A stretch of 36,167 nt of DNA from positions 1-36,167 of the forward strand of contig CASEQE010000055.1 of the NCBI GenBank assembly GCA_949289995.1, in the 5' to 3' direction. The stretch's first letter is position 1, and each line of letters begins with the position of its first letter. Positions 25,535-33,773 of this stretch are shown piece by piece. The notes below the pieces were generated by a model that was not told where the DNA came from, searched no databases, and saw only the letters and a list, made by a program, of their open reading frames with translations. A program made the position numbers and the translations under genes. Source of the stretch: an uncultured Peptococcaceae bacterium. GTDB taxonomy: Bacteria; Bacillota; Dehalobacteriia; UBA4068.

Positions 25535-25693
25535 GACGCCTACAAGAAAAACTTACTTTTGGCACATGGATATTGAAGAGTTGCCTTGAGGGTGATTTTA
25601 ATGTATTCTTAATATGGTAAGCTATTCTTTTACACCATCTTAATCTTTCCTCGGCTATAATGGAACAAAACGGCGAGAGGAGGACGGCGCCCT

Positions 25694-27031
25694 ATGTTGG
25701 TTAAATTGGCAGCCAGACCGAAAAAGGCATCGTTTCAAGTCATTGTTTTCGCATTTGCCGGTTTCATACTATGCGGCGCCTTGCTGCTAACGTTGCCGGC
25801 GGCTACCGCGTCCGGTGAATCCGCGCCGTTTATCGACGCTTTGTTTACCGCCACTACATCGGTATGCGTAACCGGTTTGGTGGTACAGGACACGGCCTTA
25901 TATTGGTCCTTGTTTGGACAAATCGTCATCTTGGTTTTAATTCAAACTGGAGGTATCGGAGTTATCACCGTAGCTACGCTTTTTGCTATATCTTCCGGAA
26001 AAAAAATTGGTTTATTGCAGCGTATTGTTATGCAGCAGGCCGTGGATGCGCCGCAAATCAGCGGAATTTTACGGCTGATTGCTTTTATTGTTAAAATGGT
26101 TCTGATGATGGAGTTGCTGGGAATGGCAATTATGGCGCCGGTATTTTGCCGGGATTTTGGACTGGGAACCGGTTTATGGATGTCGCTGTTTCACGCCGTA
26201 TCTGCTTTTTGCAACGCCGGTATCGATTTAATGGGCGTGCGGCAACCTTTTTCATCTTTGACCGGTTATGCCGCACAACCGGCGGTCAACTTTGCTGTAT
26301 CGTTTTTGCTGATTGCTGGTGGTATCGGTTTTTTAACTTGGGACGATATCCGTGCCAACCGCTTGCGTTTCCATAAATACCGGTTGCAAAGCAAAGTCGT
26401 TTTATTTGTGAGCGCCTGGTTGATTGTATTGCCAGGTTTATTCTTTTTCTTTCATGAATTCGACCATATGCCTTTGGTAAACCGGTTTTGGGTGTCCTGG
26501 TTTCAAGCGGTTACGCCGCGTACCGCCGGTTTTAATACGGTAGATTTGACGCAAATGAGCGGTTGTGCGCAACTTGTATTGATATCGTTAATGTTGATCG
26601 GCGGCAGTCCTGGTTCTACGGCCGGAGGTATGAAAACCACGACGGTTGCTGTGCTGATCGCCTGTGCCGTTTCCGCGTTTCGACGGCGTGGCGGCGCGGA
26701 ATTGTTTGGACGCCGTATTGCGCCGGAAACGGTTTTGAACGCCGTGGCCGTGCTATGCTTGTATCTTACGCTTTGTTTTGTCGGCGCTATGTTGATTAGC
26801 ATCATGGAAGATTTACCGATACAAAGCTGTTTGTTTGAAACGGCTTCCGCCGTGGGGACGGTAGGATTAAGTTTGGGAATTACGCCGCAATTGAGTGTGT
26901 TTTCCAAGTTGATTTTAATTGTTTTGATGTTTTTTGGTCGCGTCGGCGGTTTAACGCTCATTTACGCTACGCTTTCTGGCCGTAATCAATCCTGTGGTAA
27001 ATTGCCACAGGAAAGAATTACCGTTGGATAA
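25694..27031 (+). CDS. ktrB: potassium uptake channel subunit (KtrB/TrkH family)
   Basis: 445 aa, the length usual for KtrB. The four pore loops with selectivity-filter glycines are visible in order: TTSVCVTGLVVQDT, SAFCNAGIDLMG, VTPRTAGFNTVDL and ASAVGTVGLSLG. Eight to ten membrane helices fill the rest. It forms the K+ (with Na+ coupling in Ktr) translocating dimer and needs the cytosolic KtrA ring encoded next. Translation starts after GAGAGGAGGACG. It diverges from the cobalamin operon. The extreme 3' end contains an 8-bp hairpin, TCCTGTGG with CCACAGGA (26990-27012), within the last codons. Confidence 0.95.
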   Translation: MLVKLAARPKKASFQVIVFAFAGFILCGALLLTLPAATASGESAPFIDALFTATTSVCVTGLVVQDTALYWSLFGQIVILVLIQTGGIGVITVATLFAISSGKKIGLLQRIVMQQAVDAPQISGILRLIAFIVKMVLMMELLGMAIMAPVFCRDFGLGTGLWMSLFHAVSAFCNAGIDLMGVRQPFSSLTGYAAQPAVNFAVSFLLIAGGIGFLTWDDIRANRLRFHKYRLQSKVVLFVSAWLIVLPGLFFFFHEFDHMPLVNRFWVSWFQAVTPRTAGFNTVDLTQMSGCAQLVLISLMLIGGSPGSTAGGMKTTTVAVLIACAVSAFRRRGGAELFGRRIAPETVLNAVAVLCLYLTLCFVGAMLISIMEDLPIQSCLFETASAVGTVGLSLGITPQLSVFSKLILIVLMFFGRVGGLTLIYATLSGRNQSCGKLPQERITVG

Positions 27032-27044
27032 GGAGGATAGAAAG

Positions 27045-27692
27045 ATGAAATCGGTATTATTGATTGGATTAGGACGTTTTGGCAAACATGTGGCCATGGA
27101 ATTATTGGCTTTGGGACATCAAGTGATGGCTGTGGATCAAAAGGAAGAGCGCGTGAACGAGGTATTGCCTATGGTTACCAATGCTCAGATCGGCGACAGT
27201 ACCAATGAGGCGTTTCTGGCTTCATTGGGCGTACGGAATTTTGATTTTTGTATCGTCGCTATCGGTAATGATTTTCAGAGTTCCTTGGAAACCACTTCGT
27301 TGTTAAAAGAATTAGGCGGACGTTTGGTGATTTCCCGGGCTGCACAAGATGTACAAGCAAAATTCCTTTTGCGTAACGGTGCGGATGAAGTAATTTATCT
27401 GGAAAAACAATTGGCTAAATGGACGGCCATTCGCTACAGTTCCGATCATATTCGGGATTATGTGGATTTAGGAGAAGAATATGACATTTACGAAGTAGAT
27501 ATACCCAATTCCTGGCAAGGTTTATCCGTAGGACAAATGGATATACGCAAAAAATACGGATTAAATATCATCGGTATTCGTCATAACGGCAAAATGCATT
27601 TTTCCGTAAGCTCCGGCACGACGTTTTCATCTGGGGATAGCTGTATGGTGTTGGGAAAATATAAAGATTTGCATAAATGCTTTCGCTTATGA
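27045..27692 (+). CDS. ktrA: Ktr/Trk potassium uptake regulatory subunit (RCK domain)
   Basis: 215 aa from the ATG at 27045, preceded by AAGGAGGATAG at the end of ktrB; an in-frame start further up lies inside ktrB. Residues 1 to about 130 are the RCK_N Rossmann domain: LIGLGRFGKHVAMEL (GxGxxG, nucleotide site), the acidic VDQKEE after strand 2, and IGDSTNEAFLASLG. Residues about 135-215 are an RCK_C (TrkA_C) domain ending GDSCMVLGKYKDLHKCF. It gates KtrB in response to ATP/ADP or NAD(H), by family knowledge. Single RCK unit, so KtrA rather than tandem TrkA. Confidence 0.95.
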   Translation: MKSVLLIGLGRFGKHVAMELLALGHQVMAVDQKEERVNEVLPMVTNAQIGDSTNEAFLASLGVRNFDFCIVAIGNDFQSSLETTSLLKELGGRLVISRAAQDVQAKFLLRNGADEVIYLEKQLAKWTAIRYSSDHIRDYVDLGEEYDIYEVDIPNSWQGLSVGQMDIRKKYGLNIIGIRHNGKMHFSVSSGTTFSSGDSCMVLGKYKDLHKCFRL

Positions 27693-28404
27693 TCCCGTGA
27701 CCGTTGTAGATTTCCACCAGCCAAGCCGGACAAGATGTTTTTTTGCAAGGATGACGCCTTATACGTTGAGCCAAAGCTGCAACGATCTGCCGCCAGACGG
27801 CTAGTTTTCCATCATAGGCTATTGTAAACCCATGTCGGCACCCGTATAATCATAGGTAGGAATATGCGGTTAGGAGGTGGCGAATATCGACGCCGCAGGC
27901 AAACAAAATGATGAGCATATTTGGGTATGCCTGTCTTCCGCTCCCTCCAATGGGAAAATTGTTCGCACGGGTGCCAAATGGCGGCGACTTTCCATGGAAT
28001 GGCGTATGCGGTAAAACGGTGCGTTTCTCTGGCCCAAGCTTTCTTGGAAAGATATCGCCGTTGTCGATATAGTTTTGGCCGTTTCCTATTATGCTGGGAT
28101 ATTTTTTTCAACCTGGGACTTTTCGAAGCTAACATTGTTATCATATATATTATGGGGGATTAGGCGTATCCGTTTTTATTGCCGGTTGGTCCTCTGGGGC
28201 AATAGCCGCCATTTTGAGCGTGATGATTTTTAATTTTTGTTTTATCGATCCCCGATATACTTTGCCGTAGTAGACAAAGATTATGTCGCTACCTTTGCAG
28301 TAACGTTTAATGTAGCTTTCATAAGCGGCGTTATGGGCTCAAACTCTCCGCCATATATCCAGACCCATATTGGCGTAGGCTACCGTATGCTGCGCGTAGA
28401 ATAA
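27693..28404 (+). pseudogene. decayed remnant of kdpD-kdpE sensor kinase/response regulator
   Basis: No intact ORF exists, but fragments in changing frames match KdpD and KdpE in order. Near 27795: DLPPDG (KdpD N-domain). 27916-27969: HIWVCLSSAPSNGKIVRT, the universal-stress-like segment of KdpD. Shifted frame, 27975-28016: QMAATFHGMAYAVK. Then membrane segment pieces, FEANIVIIYIMG (near 28125) and, in a third frame from 28160, GAIAAILSVMIFNFCFIDPR. From 28261: FAVVDKDYVATFAVTFNVAF. The last frame runs into YIQTHIGVGYRMLRVE and a stop at 28402-28404, which is the C-terminus of a KdpE/OmpR-type regulator. Most of the kinase core and the receiver domain are deleted. The clearest part starts at 27877. 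The family match is from memory of the conserved motifs. Confidence 0.75.
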
Positions 28405-28441
28405 ATCGGACTATGCCGCCGTGACAATAGCTAGGTACGTC

Positions 28442-28472
28442 AAATGGCGCCAGAATCGCTGGCGCCATTTTT
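28442..28472. terminator. bidirectional terminator between the kdpDE relic and modC
   Basis: AAATGGCGCCAG (28442-28453) and CTGGCGCCATTT (28459-28470) form a 12-bp perfect stem with a 5-nt loop, followed by TTTTTG reading right. It ends the modC transcript leftward and may be the original terminator of the ktr-kdp unit. The stretch from 28473 to 28564 shows nothing else. Confidence 0.88.
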
Positions 28473-28564
28473 GTATCATCGTTTGCTGAATATCCTTGGG
28501 ATGCTTCTGTGCAGTCCTATGTAAGTGTTTCTATATTAGCAAGCAAATGGAAATAAGAAAACGA

Positions 28565-29620
28565 TTATTGCAAAAACATGATTTGATCTTGGGGAATAAA
28601 TGCGTACACGGTTTGACCAGGACGCCAATTTTGCGTATTCTCTTTATCTTTATCGATTTCTACACGTAAAGCGGCGCCTTCCTGACCGTGTAACGGTTGG
28701 AGCATTAAAATGGTGCTGGAAATATCATCCAGGCATCTTTGGATGTAGCAGGGGAAAGATTGTGCCTGCTTTTTTTGGCTGCTTAATAGGATAGAACGGG
28801 AACGTACGCCAATCCACGTGGCCTGCTCCGGTATTTTACGATCGCTAGCCAGCATAATCCCCCAATCCAAAACTTCCGCCTGCCAATCGTTAAGACGCCG
28901 GATCGATGAAAAGTTTTTGCAGCCGCTAAGTAAACAGGCCGCATAAGTGTGGGGATGCTGAAACATATCCTGGATCGATTGTTTTGCTTCGCTTTTGCCG
29001 TCGTTTAAGACGCAAACGCTGTGGCATAAACGATATACTTCATCTCGATTATGAGAAACGAACAAGGTTTCACGGCCAAAATGCTTTAATGTATCGGCCA
29101 GTTCCATTTCCAATTGCCATTTCAAATAACTATCTAAAGCGGTAAAGGGTTCGTCCAAAAGCAACGCTTCCGGTTCATTAATGAGAATCCTGGCCAAAGC
29201 CACCCGTTGTTGTTGACCGCCGGACAAACAACCAGGGCGGGCATTTTCCAATCCCTGCAAGCGCATGGCCTCAATTTTATTCTGTACAGCCTGGCGTTTG
29301 GCTTTCTTATCCCGCCCTCGGTAGCCGACGGCAATGTTTTGGGCTACCGTTAGATGGGGGAATAAGGCGTACTGTTGAAACAAATAGCCAACCCGTCTTT
29401 GTTGAGGCGTAAGATTGATTTTGCGTTCGCTATCGAAAAGGATGCGATCGTTTAACACAATGCGGCCCCGATCGGGTTTGACAATACCGGCTATACATTT
29501 TAACGTCATACTTTTGCCACAACCGGAAGCTCCGAGTAATGCCATTACTTCCTGATGAGCGCAGAAATCTACGACAAGCGTAAAAGAGGATAGATGTTTT
29601 TCAATGTGTACTTCCAGCAT
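28565..29620 (-). CDS. modC: molybdate ABC transporter ATP-binding protein
   Basis: 351 aa from the ATG at 29620, set by GAAAGGAGCG; the open frame to 29740 lies inside modB. Walker A GASGCGKS, Q-loop YLFQQYALFPHL, signature LSGGQQQRVALARIL, Walker B ALLLDEPFTALD and the switch-His loop SHNRDEVYRL give a complete ABC ATPase in the first about 235 residues. The C-terminal about 110 residues are a TOBE/Mop-type regulatory domain (ATWIGVRSRSILL, then STILMLQPLHGQ), in which ModC proteins bind molybdate. Length matches E. coli ModC. It overlaps the modB end by 20 bp and is the last gene of the molybdenum operon. Confidence 0.93.
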   Translation of the reverse strand: MLEVHIEKHLSSFTLVVDFCAHQEVMALLGASGCGKSMTLKCIAGIVKPDRGRIVLNDRILFDSERKINLTPQQRRVGYLFQQYALFPHLTVAQNIAVGYRGRDKKAKRQAVQNKIEAMRLQGLENARPGCLSGGQQQRVALARILINEPEALLLDEPFTALDSYLKWQLEMELADTLKHFGRETLFVSHNRDEVYRLCHSVCVLNDGKSEAKQSIQDMFQHPHTYAACLLSGCKNFSSIRRLNDWQAEVLDWGIMLASDRKIPEQATWIGVRSRSILLSSQKKQAQSFPCYIQRCLDDISSTILMLQPLHGQEGAALRVEIDKDKENTQNWRPGQTVYAFIPQDQIMFLQ

Positions 29621-30305
29621 ACTGGCGCTCCTTTCGTCGACGAATCCATTGCCCATTGCGTTTTTCCAGCATATTGACGCATAAGAGAACAACGGCGGAA
29701 ATACCGATATTGACCAACACCCATTGCATGGCCAGCGCATCCTCGTTGGTACGCCACAATTGATAGACGGTAGTGGAAATCGTGGCGGTTTTGCCCGGCG
29801 TATAGCCGGCGATCATGCTGGTTGCCCCATATTCGCCTAAAGCGCGGGCAAAAGCCAACACCGCGCCGGCCGTTAGTCCTTGGCGGCATACGGGCAAGCG
29901 AACCCGCCAAAAAATCCAGCTATTGGATAATCCCAGTGTGCGGCCGGAATAGGCGAGGGTTTCGTCGAAAGACTCAAAGGAACCTCTGGCCGTGCGATAC
30001 ATCAATGGAAAAGCCACTACTACGGTGGCGAAAATGGCCGACCACCAAGTCATAACCATTTTGGTGCCAAAAATTTCTAACAACCATGCGCCCACGAGGC
30101 GTTTGGGACCTAATAGGCGCAATAACAAATATCCCACCACCGTGGGAGGCAGTACCAAAGGTAATGTGAGAATAACGTCCAGCACGCCTTTAAGCAATCG
30201 GGGAATTTTGGCGATATAATAGGCGGCGGCAATGCCGGCAAAAAAAATGATTACCGTGGAAATAGCGGCTATACGCAGAGAGTTATAAAGTGGAAACCAA
30301 TCCAT
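29601..30305 (-). CDS. modB: molybdate ABC transporter permease
   Basis: 234 aa with five to six membrane helices. The ATPase-docking EAA-type motif is ESFDETLAYSGRTLGLSNSWIFWRVRLP (around residues 113-140; core EAA-like segment SGRTLGLSNSWIFWRV), and PLVLPPTVVGYLLL plus ALGEYGATSMIAGYTPG are ModB/CysT blocks. It starts after AGGAGGTCGGC. It is separated from modA by 153 bp that contain a structured terminator leader, so its expression may be set apart from modA. Works with ModA outside and ModC inside. Confidence 0.94.
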   Translation of the reverse strand: MDWFPLYNSLRIAAISTVIIFFAGIAAAYYIAKIPRLLKGVLDVILTLPLVLPPTVVGYLLLRLLGPKRLVGAWLLEIFGTKMVMTWWSAIFATVVVAFPLMYRTARGSFESFDETLAYSGRTLGLSNSWIFWRVRLPVCRQGLTAGAVLAFARALGEYGATSMIAGYTPGKTATISTTVYQLWRTNEDALAMQWVLVNIGISAVVLLCVNMLEKRNGQWIRRRKERQYAGSTH

Positions 30306-30329
30306 GCCGACCTCCTGTTGATGAAAGAT

Positions 30330-30458
30330 AAAAGAAAAAATCCCCTCTCAGCGGTAATTGGCCGCAAGGAGGGGATTATGTTCAACCACATACGCATTGC
30401 TGGCGTAGGGACAAAATCTCCCAACGTTAGCGCCAAAAGATCTTCATAGCGGATACGC
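30330..30458 (-). promoter_or_regulatory. structured leader and intrinsic terminator between modA and modB
   Basis: On the minus strand, directly after the modA stop, GGCGTA (about 30456) and TGGCG (about 30435) can each pair with the same TACGCCA segment (about 30400), so two folds exclude each other; GGGA/TCCC form an inner stem. Then AATCCCCTC pairs with GAGGGGATT (30339-30347 and 30369-30377, with inner GCGG/CCGC) and is followed by TTTTTTCTTTT, a strong terminator 25 nt before the modB ribosome site. The layout is that of a riboswitch or attenuator. I did not recognise the Moco RNA or any other known aptamer. Confidence 0.6.
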
Positions 30459-31322
30459 CTATTGTACCATGCTGAAGCCTACGCTTTGGAAAATGGCTAT
30501 GGCATCTTCGCTTTGCAGATAGTCCAGGAAATTTTGCGCCGCTTCTGGATTGGCGCTAATGTTTAGTACCGCCGCCGGATAAATAACTTGGCTGCACATT
30601 TCCGGATCTGCAGTATCTACCACTTCCAAACCGGCGGAAAAGGCATCAGTAGCATAGACGATACCGCAATCCACCGCGCCTTCACTGACTTGGGTGGTCA
30701 CTTCTTTGACGTTAGAGCCATAGGTAACCTGTTGATTCGCTTCCATTTCCGCGATATCCATGCCCAGATAATCCAGAATTTCCAGAGAATAGCTGCCTAC
30801 CGGGACGTCGCTGTTGCCCAGGGCGATTAATTGGCAGTTCACGATATCTTCAAAGGAATTTATATTGGCGGGATTACCTTCCGGCACTACCAAAGCTACT
30901 TTATTTTCCAGCAAATCAATTCTGCTTTCGCTCAGGACAAAATCTAAATGATCCGGATTGACGTCTTCGCCTTTGGTCGCATCCAGCTGATCCATTTGTT
31001 TTTGTGCGGCGGAGATGAAAATATCGCAATCGGCGCCTTCTTCAATTTGCGTTTTCAACGTGCCGGAAGAATCATAGGTGGCGGTAATATGGACGTTGGG
31101 CTCCACTCCTTGATAGGCTTCAATAATCTGATCCAAAGTTTCGGTCATGGAAGCTGCGGCGAAAACGATCAATTCCGTGGTTTCAGCGCTTTGATTTTCA
31201 TTATTTTCTTCCTGATTGGCGTCTTCGTTCTGTTGTTGATCCGTTACTTCTCCGCTGGGCGTGCAAGCCGCGAAGGCTGCTACCAAGGCCAGCGCCAAGA
31301 TAAATACCAAAATCTTTTTCAT
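30459..31322 (-). CDS. modA: molybdate-binding lipoprotein
   Basis: 287 aa. Signal peptide MKKILVFILALALVAAFAAC with lipobox FAAC, Cys20 being the anchor, then a Gln/Glu/Asn-rich linker to about residue 47. The binding domain begins LIVFAAASMTETLDQIIEAY and has the two ligand serine regions typical of ModA (AAASMTE, YDSSGTLKTQIEEGADCDIFISA in parts: TYDSSGTLKTQI and ADCDIFISAAQKQMDQL), ALGNSDVPVGSYSLEIL and GAVDCGIVYATDA. It delivers molybdate (possibly tungstate) to ModB. Ribosome site TAGGAGG lies eight bases from the ATG. Confidence 0.95.
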   Translation of the reverse strand: MKKILVFILALALVAAFAACTPSGEVTDQQQNEDANQEENNENQSAETTELIVFAAASMTETLDQIIEAYQGVEPNVHITATYDSSGTLKTQIEEGADCDIFISAAQKQMDQLDATKGEDVNPDHLDFVLSESRIDLLENKVALVVPEGNPANINSFEDIVNCQLIALGNSDVPVGSYSLEILDYLGMDIAEMEANQQVTYGSNVKEVTTQVSEGAVDCGIVYATDAFSAGLEVVDTADPEMCSQVIYPAAVLNISANPEAAQNFLDYLQSEDAIAIFQSVGFSMVQ

Positions 31323-31350
31323 TTCTTTTCCTCCTAAAATATCAATCTAT

Positions 31351-31839
31351 CTACCTTGCGCAATTTTGACTTGCGCCGGTTAATATATCCAGCCCATGTC
31401 CCACGGCGGGCAGGATAAACTCTAGACATTCTTTGACTGCTTTAGGGCTACCGGGCAAATTGACGATCAAGGTGCTTTTACGCAAACCGGCAGCGGCCCG
31501 GCTTAGCATAGCTCTGGGCGTTATGGATAAGGAAAGTTGGCGCATAGCTTCCGGTATGCCGGGGGCAAGTCGCTCCACGATATCCAAAGTGGCCTCTGGG
31601 GTAACGTCTCTGGGGGAAAAACCTGTGCCGCCGGTGGTTAAAATTAACTCGGCTTGATGCTGATCGCAAATTTCCGCCATAGCATTCGCCAGTTGTTGGC
31701 GGTCGTCCGGTAAAATTTGGTAGGAAACTACATGATAGCCGGCGTTCTCCACCGTTTCCCGAATGGCGACACCGCTTCCGTCTTGACGTTTATTGGTTGC
31801 GCAAGAGTCGGAAGCCACGATAACGGCAACATTATACAT
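31351..31839 (-). CDS. molybdopterin adenylyltransferase-type protein (Mog/MoaB family)
   Basis: 162 aa, a single MoCF/MogA domain. The N-terminus YNVAVIVASDSCATNKRQDGSG and the substrate loop LILTTGGTGFSPRDVTPEA (about residues 65-83) are diagnostic, and IVNLPGSPKAVKECLEFILP closes the fold. Members adenylylate molybdopterin before metal insertion (Mog) or resemble MoaB; the two cannot be separated with certainty by eye. It lies between the MOSC gene (three bases) and modA (28 bases) in the same direction. Confidence 0.9.
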   Translation of the reverse strand: MYNVAVIVASDSCATNKRQDGSGVAIRETVENAGYHVVSYQILPDDRQQLANAMAEICDQHQAELILTTGGTGFSPRDVTPEATLDIVERLAPGIPEAMRQLSLSITPRAMLSRAAAGLRKSTLIVNLPGSPKAVKECLEFILPAVGHGLDILTGASQNCAR

Positions 31840-31842
31840 ACA

Positions 31843-32277
31843 TTAATCACCTGCCAAAATAATTTCATCTCCCGGAAACACTTGGCCTCCGCGTAGCACC
31901 CGGCAAAAAACGCCCTCCCGGGGCATAATGCAATCGCCCATGGTTTTGAAAATCTCACAATGGCTATGACATTCTTTGCCGATTTGCGTTAATTCAAGCT
32001 GAATATCGTTAATTCGAAATTTGGTTCCGACCGGCAACTTAGCCAAATCAAAGCCTTCTACAATTAGGTTTTCACCAAAAGCGCCGTTTTCCACCTTGGC
32101 GCCTTTGGCTCTGAAATTATCAATTTTTTCTTTTGCCAACAGGGAAAGCTGCCGATGCCAATGGCCGGCATGAGCATCCTTATCCAATCCCCAATCTTCT
32201 ATCAGCAGACCGCTTTCCACTTCATGTTTGGCTACGCCTTTTTGTTCGCTAAGGCATATCGCGACAATTCTGCCCAT
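31843..32277 (-). CDS. MOSC domain protein
   Basis: 144 aa, only the MOSC (molybdenum cofactor sulfurase C-terminal) domain. Key blocks are AHAGHWHRQLSLLAKEKID, GAFGENLIVEG and the conserved-Cys region LTQIGKECHSHCEIF (CHSHC). Stand-alone MOSC proteins of this size sit in molybdenum cofactor operons of anaerobes and are thought to handle cofactor or sulfur delivery; the exact reaction is not known to me. It is three bases from both the moaA stop and the mog start, so tightly co-transcribed. Confidence 0.9.
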   Translation of the reverse strand: MGRIVAICLSEQKGVAKHEVESGLLIEDWGLDKDAHAGHWHRQLSLLAKEKIDNFRAKGAKVENGAFGENLIVEGFDLAKLPVGTKFRINDIQLELTQIGKECHSHCEIFKTMGDCIMPREGVFCRVLRGGQVFPGDEIILAGD

Positions 32278-32280
32278 ATT

Positions 32281-33243
32281 CTAACCTCCTATTTGCGACA
32301 TCTTTTTGGTTTCGTCGCTTTGTTCTTGGGAAAGGCCGAAATGATGTCCTTGGGGTTTGCTTTGTATGGCTTGCATAATCCCTTGTTTGATCGTTTCGTC
32401 CGATTCTTGAAGCAAAGGTTTTAAATCTATACCTAAATCATATTGCAAGCAAGTTTTTAGAAAACCGTTGGCGGTTAAGCGAATTCTGTCGCAGCTGTGG
32501 CAAAATTTGTGGCTGAGGGCGCTGATGAAACCAATTCTGGCTCCACCCGGCACCAAATAATAACGGCATTTATCCGCCGGATTATTATCCTGCGCCAATA
32601 CCGGTTGACCGAGTTCTGCGGTGATCAGGGCAGTGACCTGGCTTTCGCTCAAGCCTTCCACGTTTTGTCCTTCGCCGATCGGCATCAACTCGATAAAACG
32701 CAGGGGAATATTCCTTTCCCCTGCATACCGCGTCAACGGTACGATTTGCCGCTGGTTCCACTGGTTGGGAACGCAATTCAATTTAAGCGGTAGGCCGTAG
32801 GCCAAGGCCATATCGATGCTGCGCAGCACTTGGTGCAAACAATCCCGCCGGCAAATTTGATAAAAAACTTCTCCATCTATGGCATCCAGGCTAATATTGA
32901 CGCCGTCTAAACCGGCTTCCACCAGTTCCGGCAAGTATTCGCCTAATAATACGCCGTTGCTGGTCATAACCACCGATTGCACGCCGGGTATGGCTTTTAG
33001 TTGCCGTACCAATTGGGGAACGCCTTTGCGCACCAGCGGTTCGCCGCCGGTCAAGCGGATTTTTTTGATGCCCAGCGTGCTGAAAATACGAGCTAAGCGA
33101 ATAATTTCCTCGTAGCTGAGGATTTCTTCGTGTTGCAGCGTAGGCACGCCTGCGGGAGGCATACAGTAGCGGCAGCGCAAATCGCAGCGGTCGGTGATGG
33201 AAACGCGTAAATATTGAATTTCTCTATTGTATCCGTCAAGCAT
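32281..33243 (-). CDS. moaA: GTP 3',8-cyclase (molybdopterin biosynthesis)
   Basis: 320 aa radical SAM enzyme. The N-terminal iron-sulfur site is Cys20-x3-Cys24-x2-Cys27 (CDLRCRYC), and the second cluster, which binds GTP, is Cys248, Cys251 and Cys265 in [20 protein letters not shown]. The [11 protein letters not shown] block binds SAM. The C-terminus ends in Gly-Gly, the conserved MoaA tail needed for activity. With MoaC it makes cyclic pyranopterin monophosphate from GTP. Its start overlaps the end of moaC by 8 bp. Confidence 0.97.
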   Translation of the reverse strand: MLDGYNREIQYLRVSITDRCDLRCRYCMPPAGVPTLQHEEILSYEEIIRLARIFSTLGIKKIRLTGGEPLVRKGVPQLVRQLKAIPGVQSVVMTSNGVLLGEYLPELVEAGLDGVNISLDAIDGEVFYQICRRDCLHQVLRSIDMALAYGLPLKLNCVPNQWNQRQIVPLTRYAGERNIPLRFIELMPIGEGQNVEGLSESQVTALITAELGQPVLAQDNNPADKCRYYLVPGGARIGFISALSHKFCHSCDRIRLTANGFLKTCLQYDLGIDLKPLLQESDETIKQGIMQAIQSKPQGHHFGLSQEQSDETKKMSQIGG

Positions 33244-33730
33244 CGTCTTGACCTCCGAAGGAAAAGTCGCCGGACTTACCTCCGCTTTTGCTAATCAAGT
33301 GAATATTGCCGAGCACCATTCGCTTGTCAATTGCTTTACACATATCGTAAATGGTAAGCAAGGCTACGCTAACCCCGGTTAGCGCTTCCATTTCCACGCC
33401 GGTTTTCCCCTCGGTTTTCACTTGGCAAATGCCGCGTATTACGCCGGATTGTGGCAACACTTCAAAATCCAGGCTGCATTTGCTAATATTTAAGGGATGG
33501 CATAGAGGTATGCATTCCCAGGTACGTTTGCAGGCCATAATCCCGGCGATTCTGGCTACGCCTAAAACGTCGCCTTTGGCATTGGTTCCGGAGAGTATCG
33601 CATCCATAATTTCTTGACTGACATGTATTTCGCCATGAGCCGTAGCTACGCGGCTGGTGGGGTTTTTGGCGCTGACGTCCACCATAATGGCTTGTCCCGC
33701 CTCGTCGAAATGTGTAAACGAATTGGTCAT
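33236..33730 (-). CDS. moaC: cyclic pyranopterin monophosphate synthase
   Basis: 164 aa, full length. It rearranges the MoaA product to cyclic pyranopterin monophosphate. Conserved blocks: [58 protein letters not shown] and ISKSGGKSG at the C-terminus. moaE, moaD and moeB are not in the window, so the sulfur-adding steps must be encoded elsewhere. Confidence 0.97.
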   Translation of the reverse strand: MTNSFTHFDEAGQAIMVDVSAKNPTSRVATAHGEIHVSQEIMDAILSGTNAKGDVLGVARIAGIMACKRTWECIPLCHPLNISKCSLDFEVLPQSGVIRGICQVKTEGKTGVEMEALTGVSVALLTIYDMCKAIDKRMVLGNIHLISKSGGKSGDFSFGGQDDA

Positions 33731-33773
33731 AAACTTCCCTCTTTTTCAGATTCCGCCGGCGCTTGCCGGCTAT

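Noticed and set aside
25621..25693. Promoter for ktrB using TATAAT at 25656-25661
   Set aside because: The -10 is perfect, but no acceptable -35 is found at 16-18 bp, so no promoter feature was listed.
27921..28163. 80-codon plus-strand ORF as a real small gene
   Set aside because: Its product is a patchwork of KdpD-like pieces interrupted by frame changes; it is better explained as part of the kdpDE relic.
30330..30458. Molybdenum cofactor (Moco) riboswitch
   Set aside because: Context suggests it, but I could not align the sequence to the known motif, so it is reported only as an unassigned structured leader.
33755..33770. GCCGGC-GCTT-GCCGGC hairpin between moaC and the MoeA-like gene
   Set aside because: Short stem without a T run; too weak to call a terminator inside a continuous operon.
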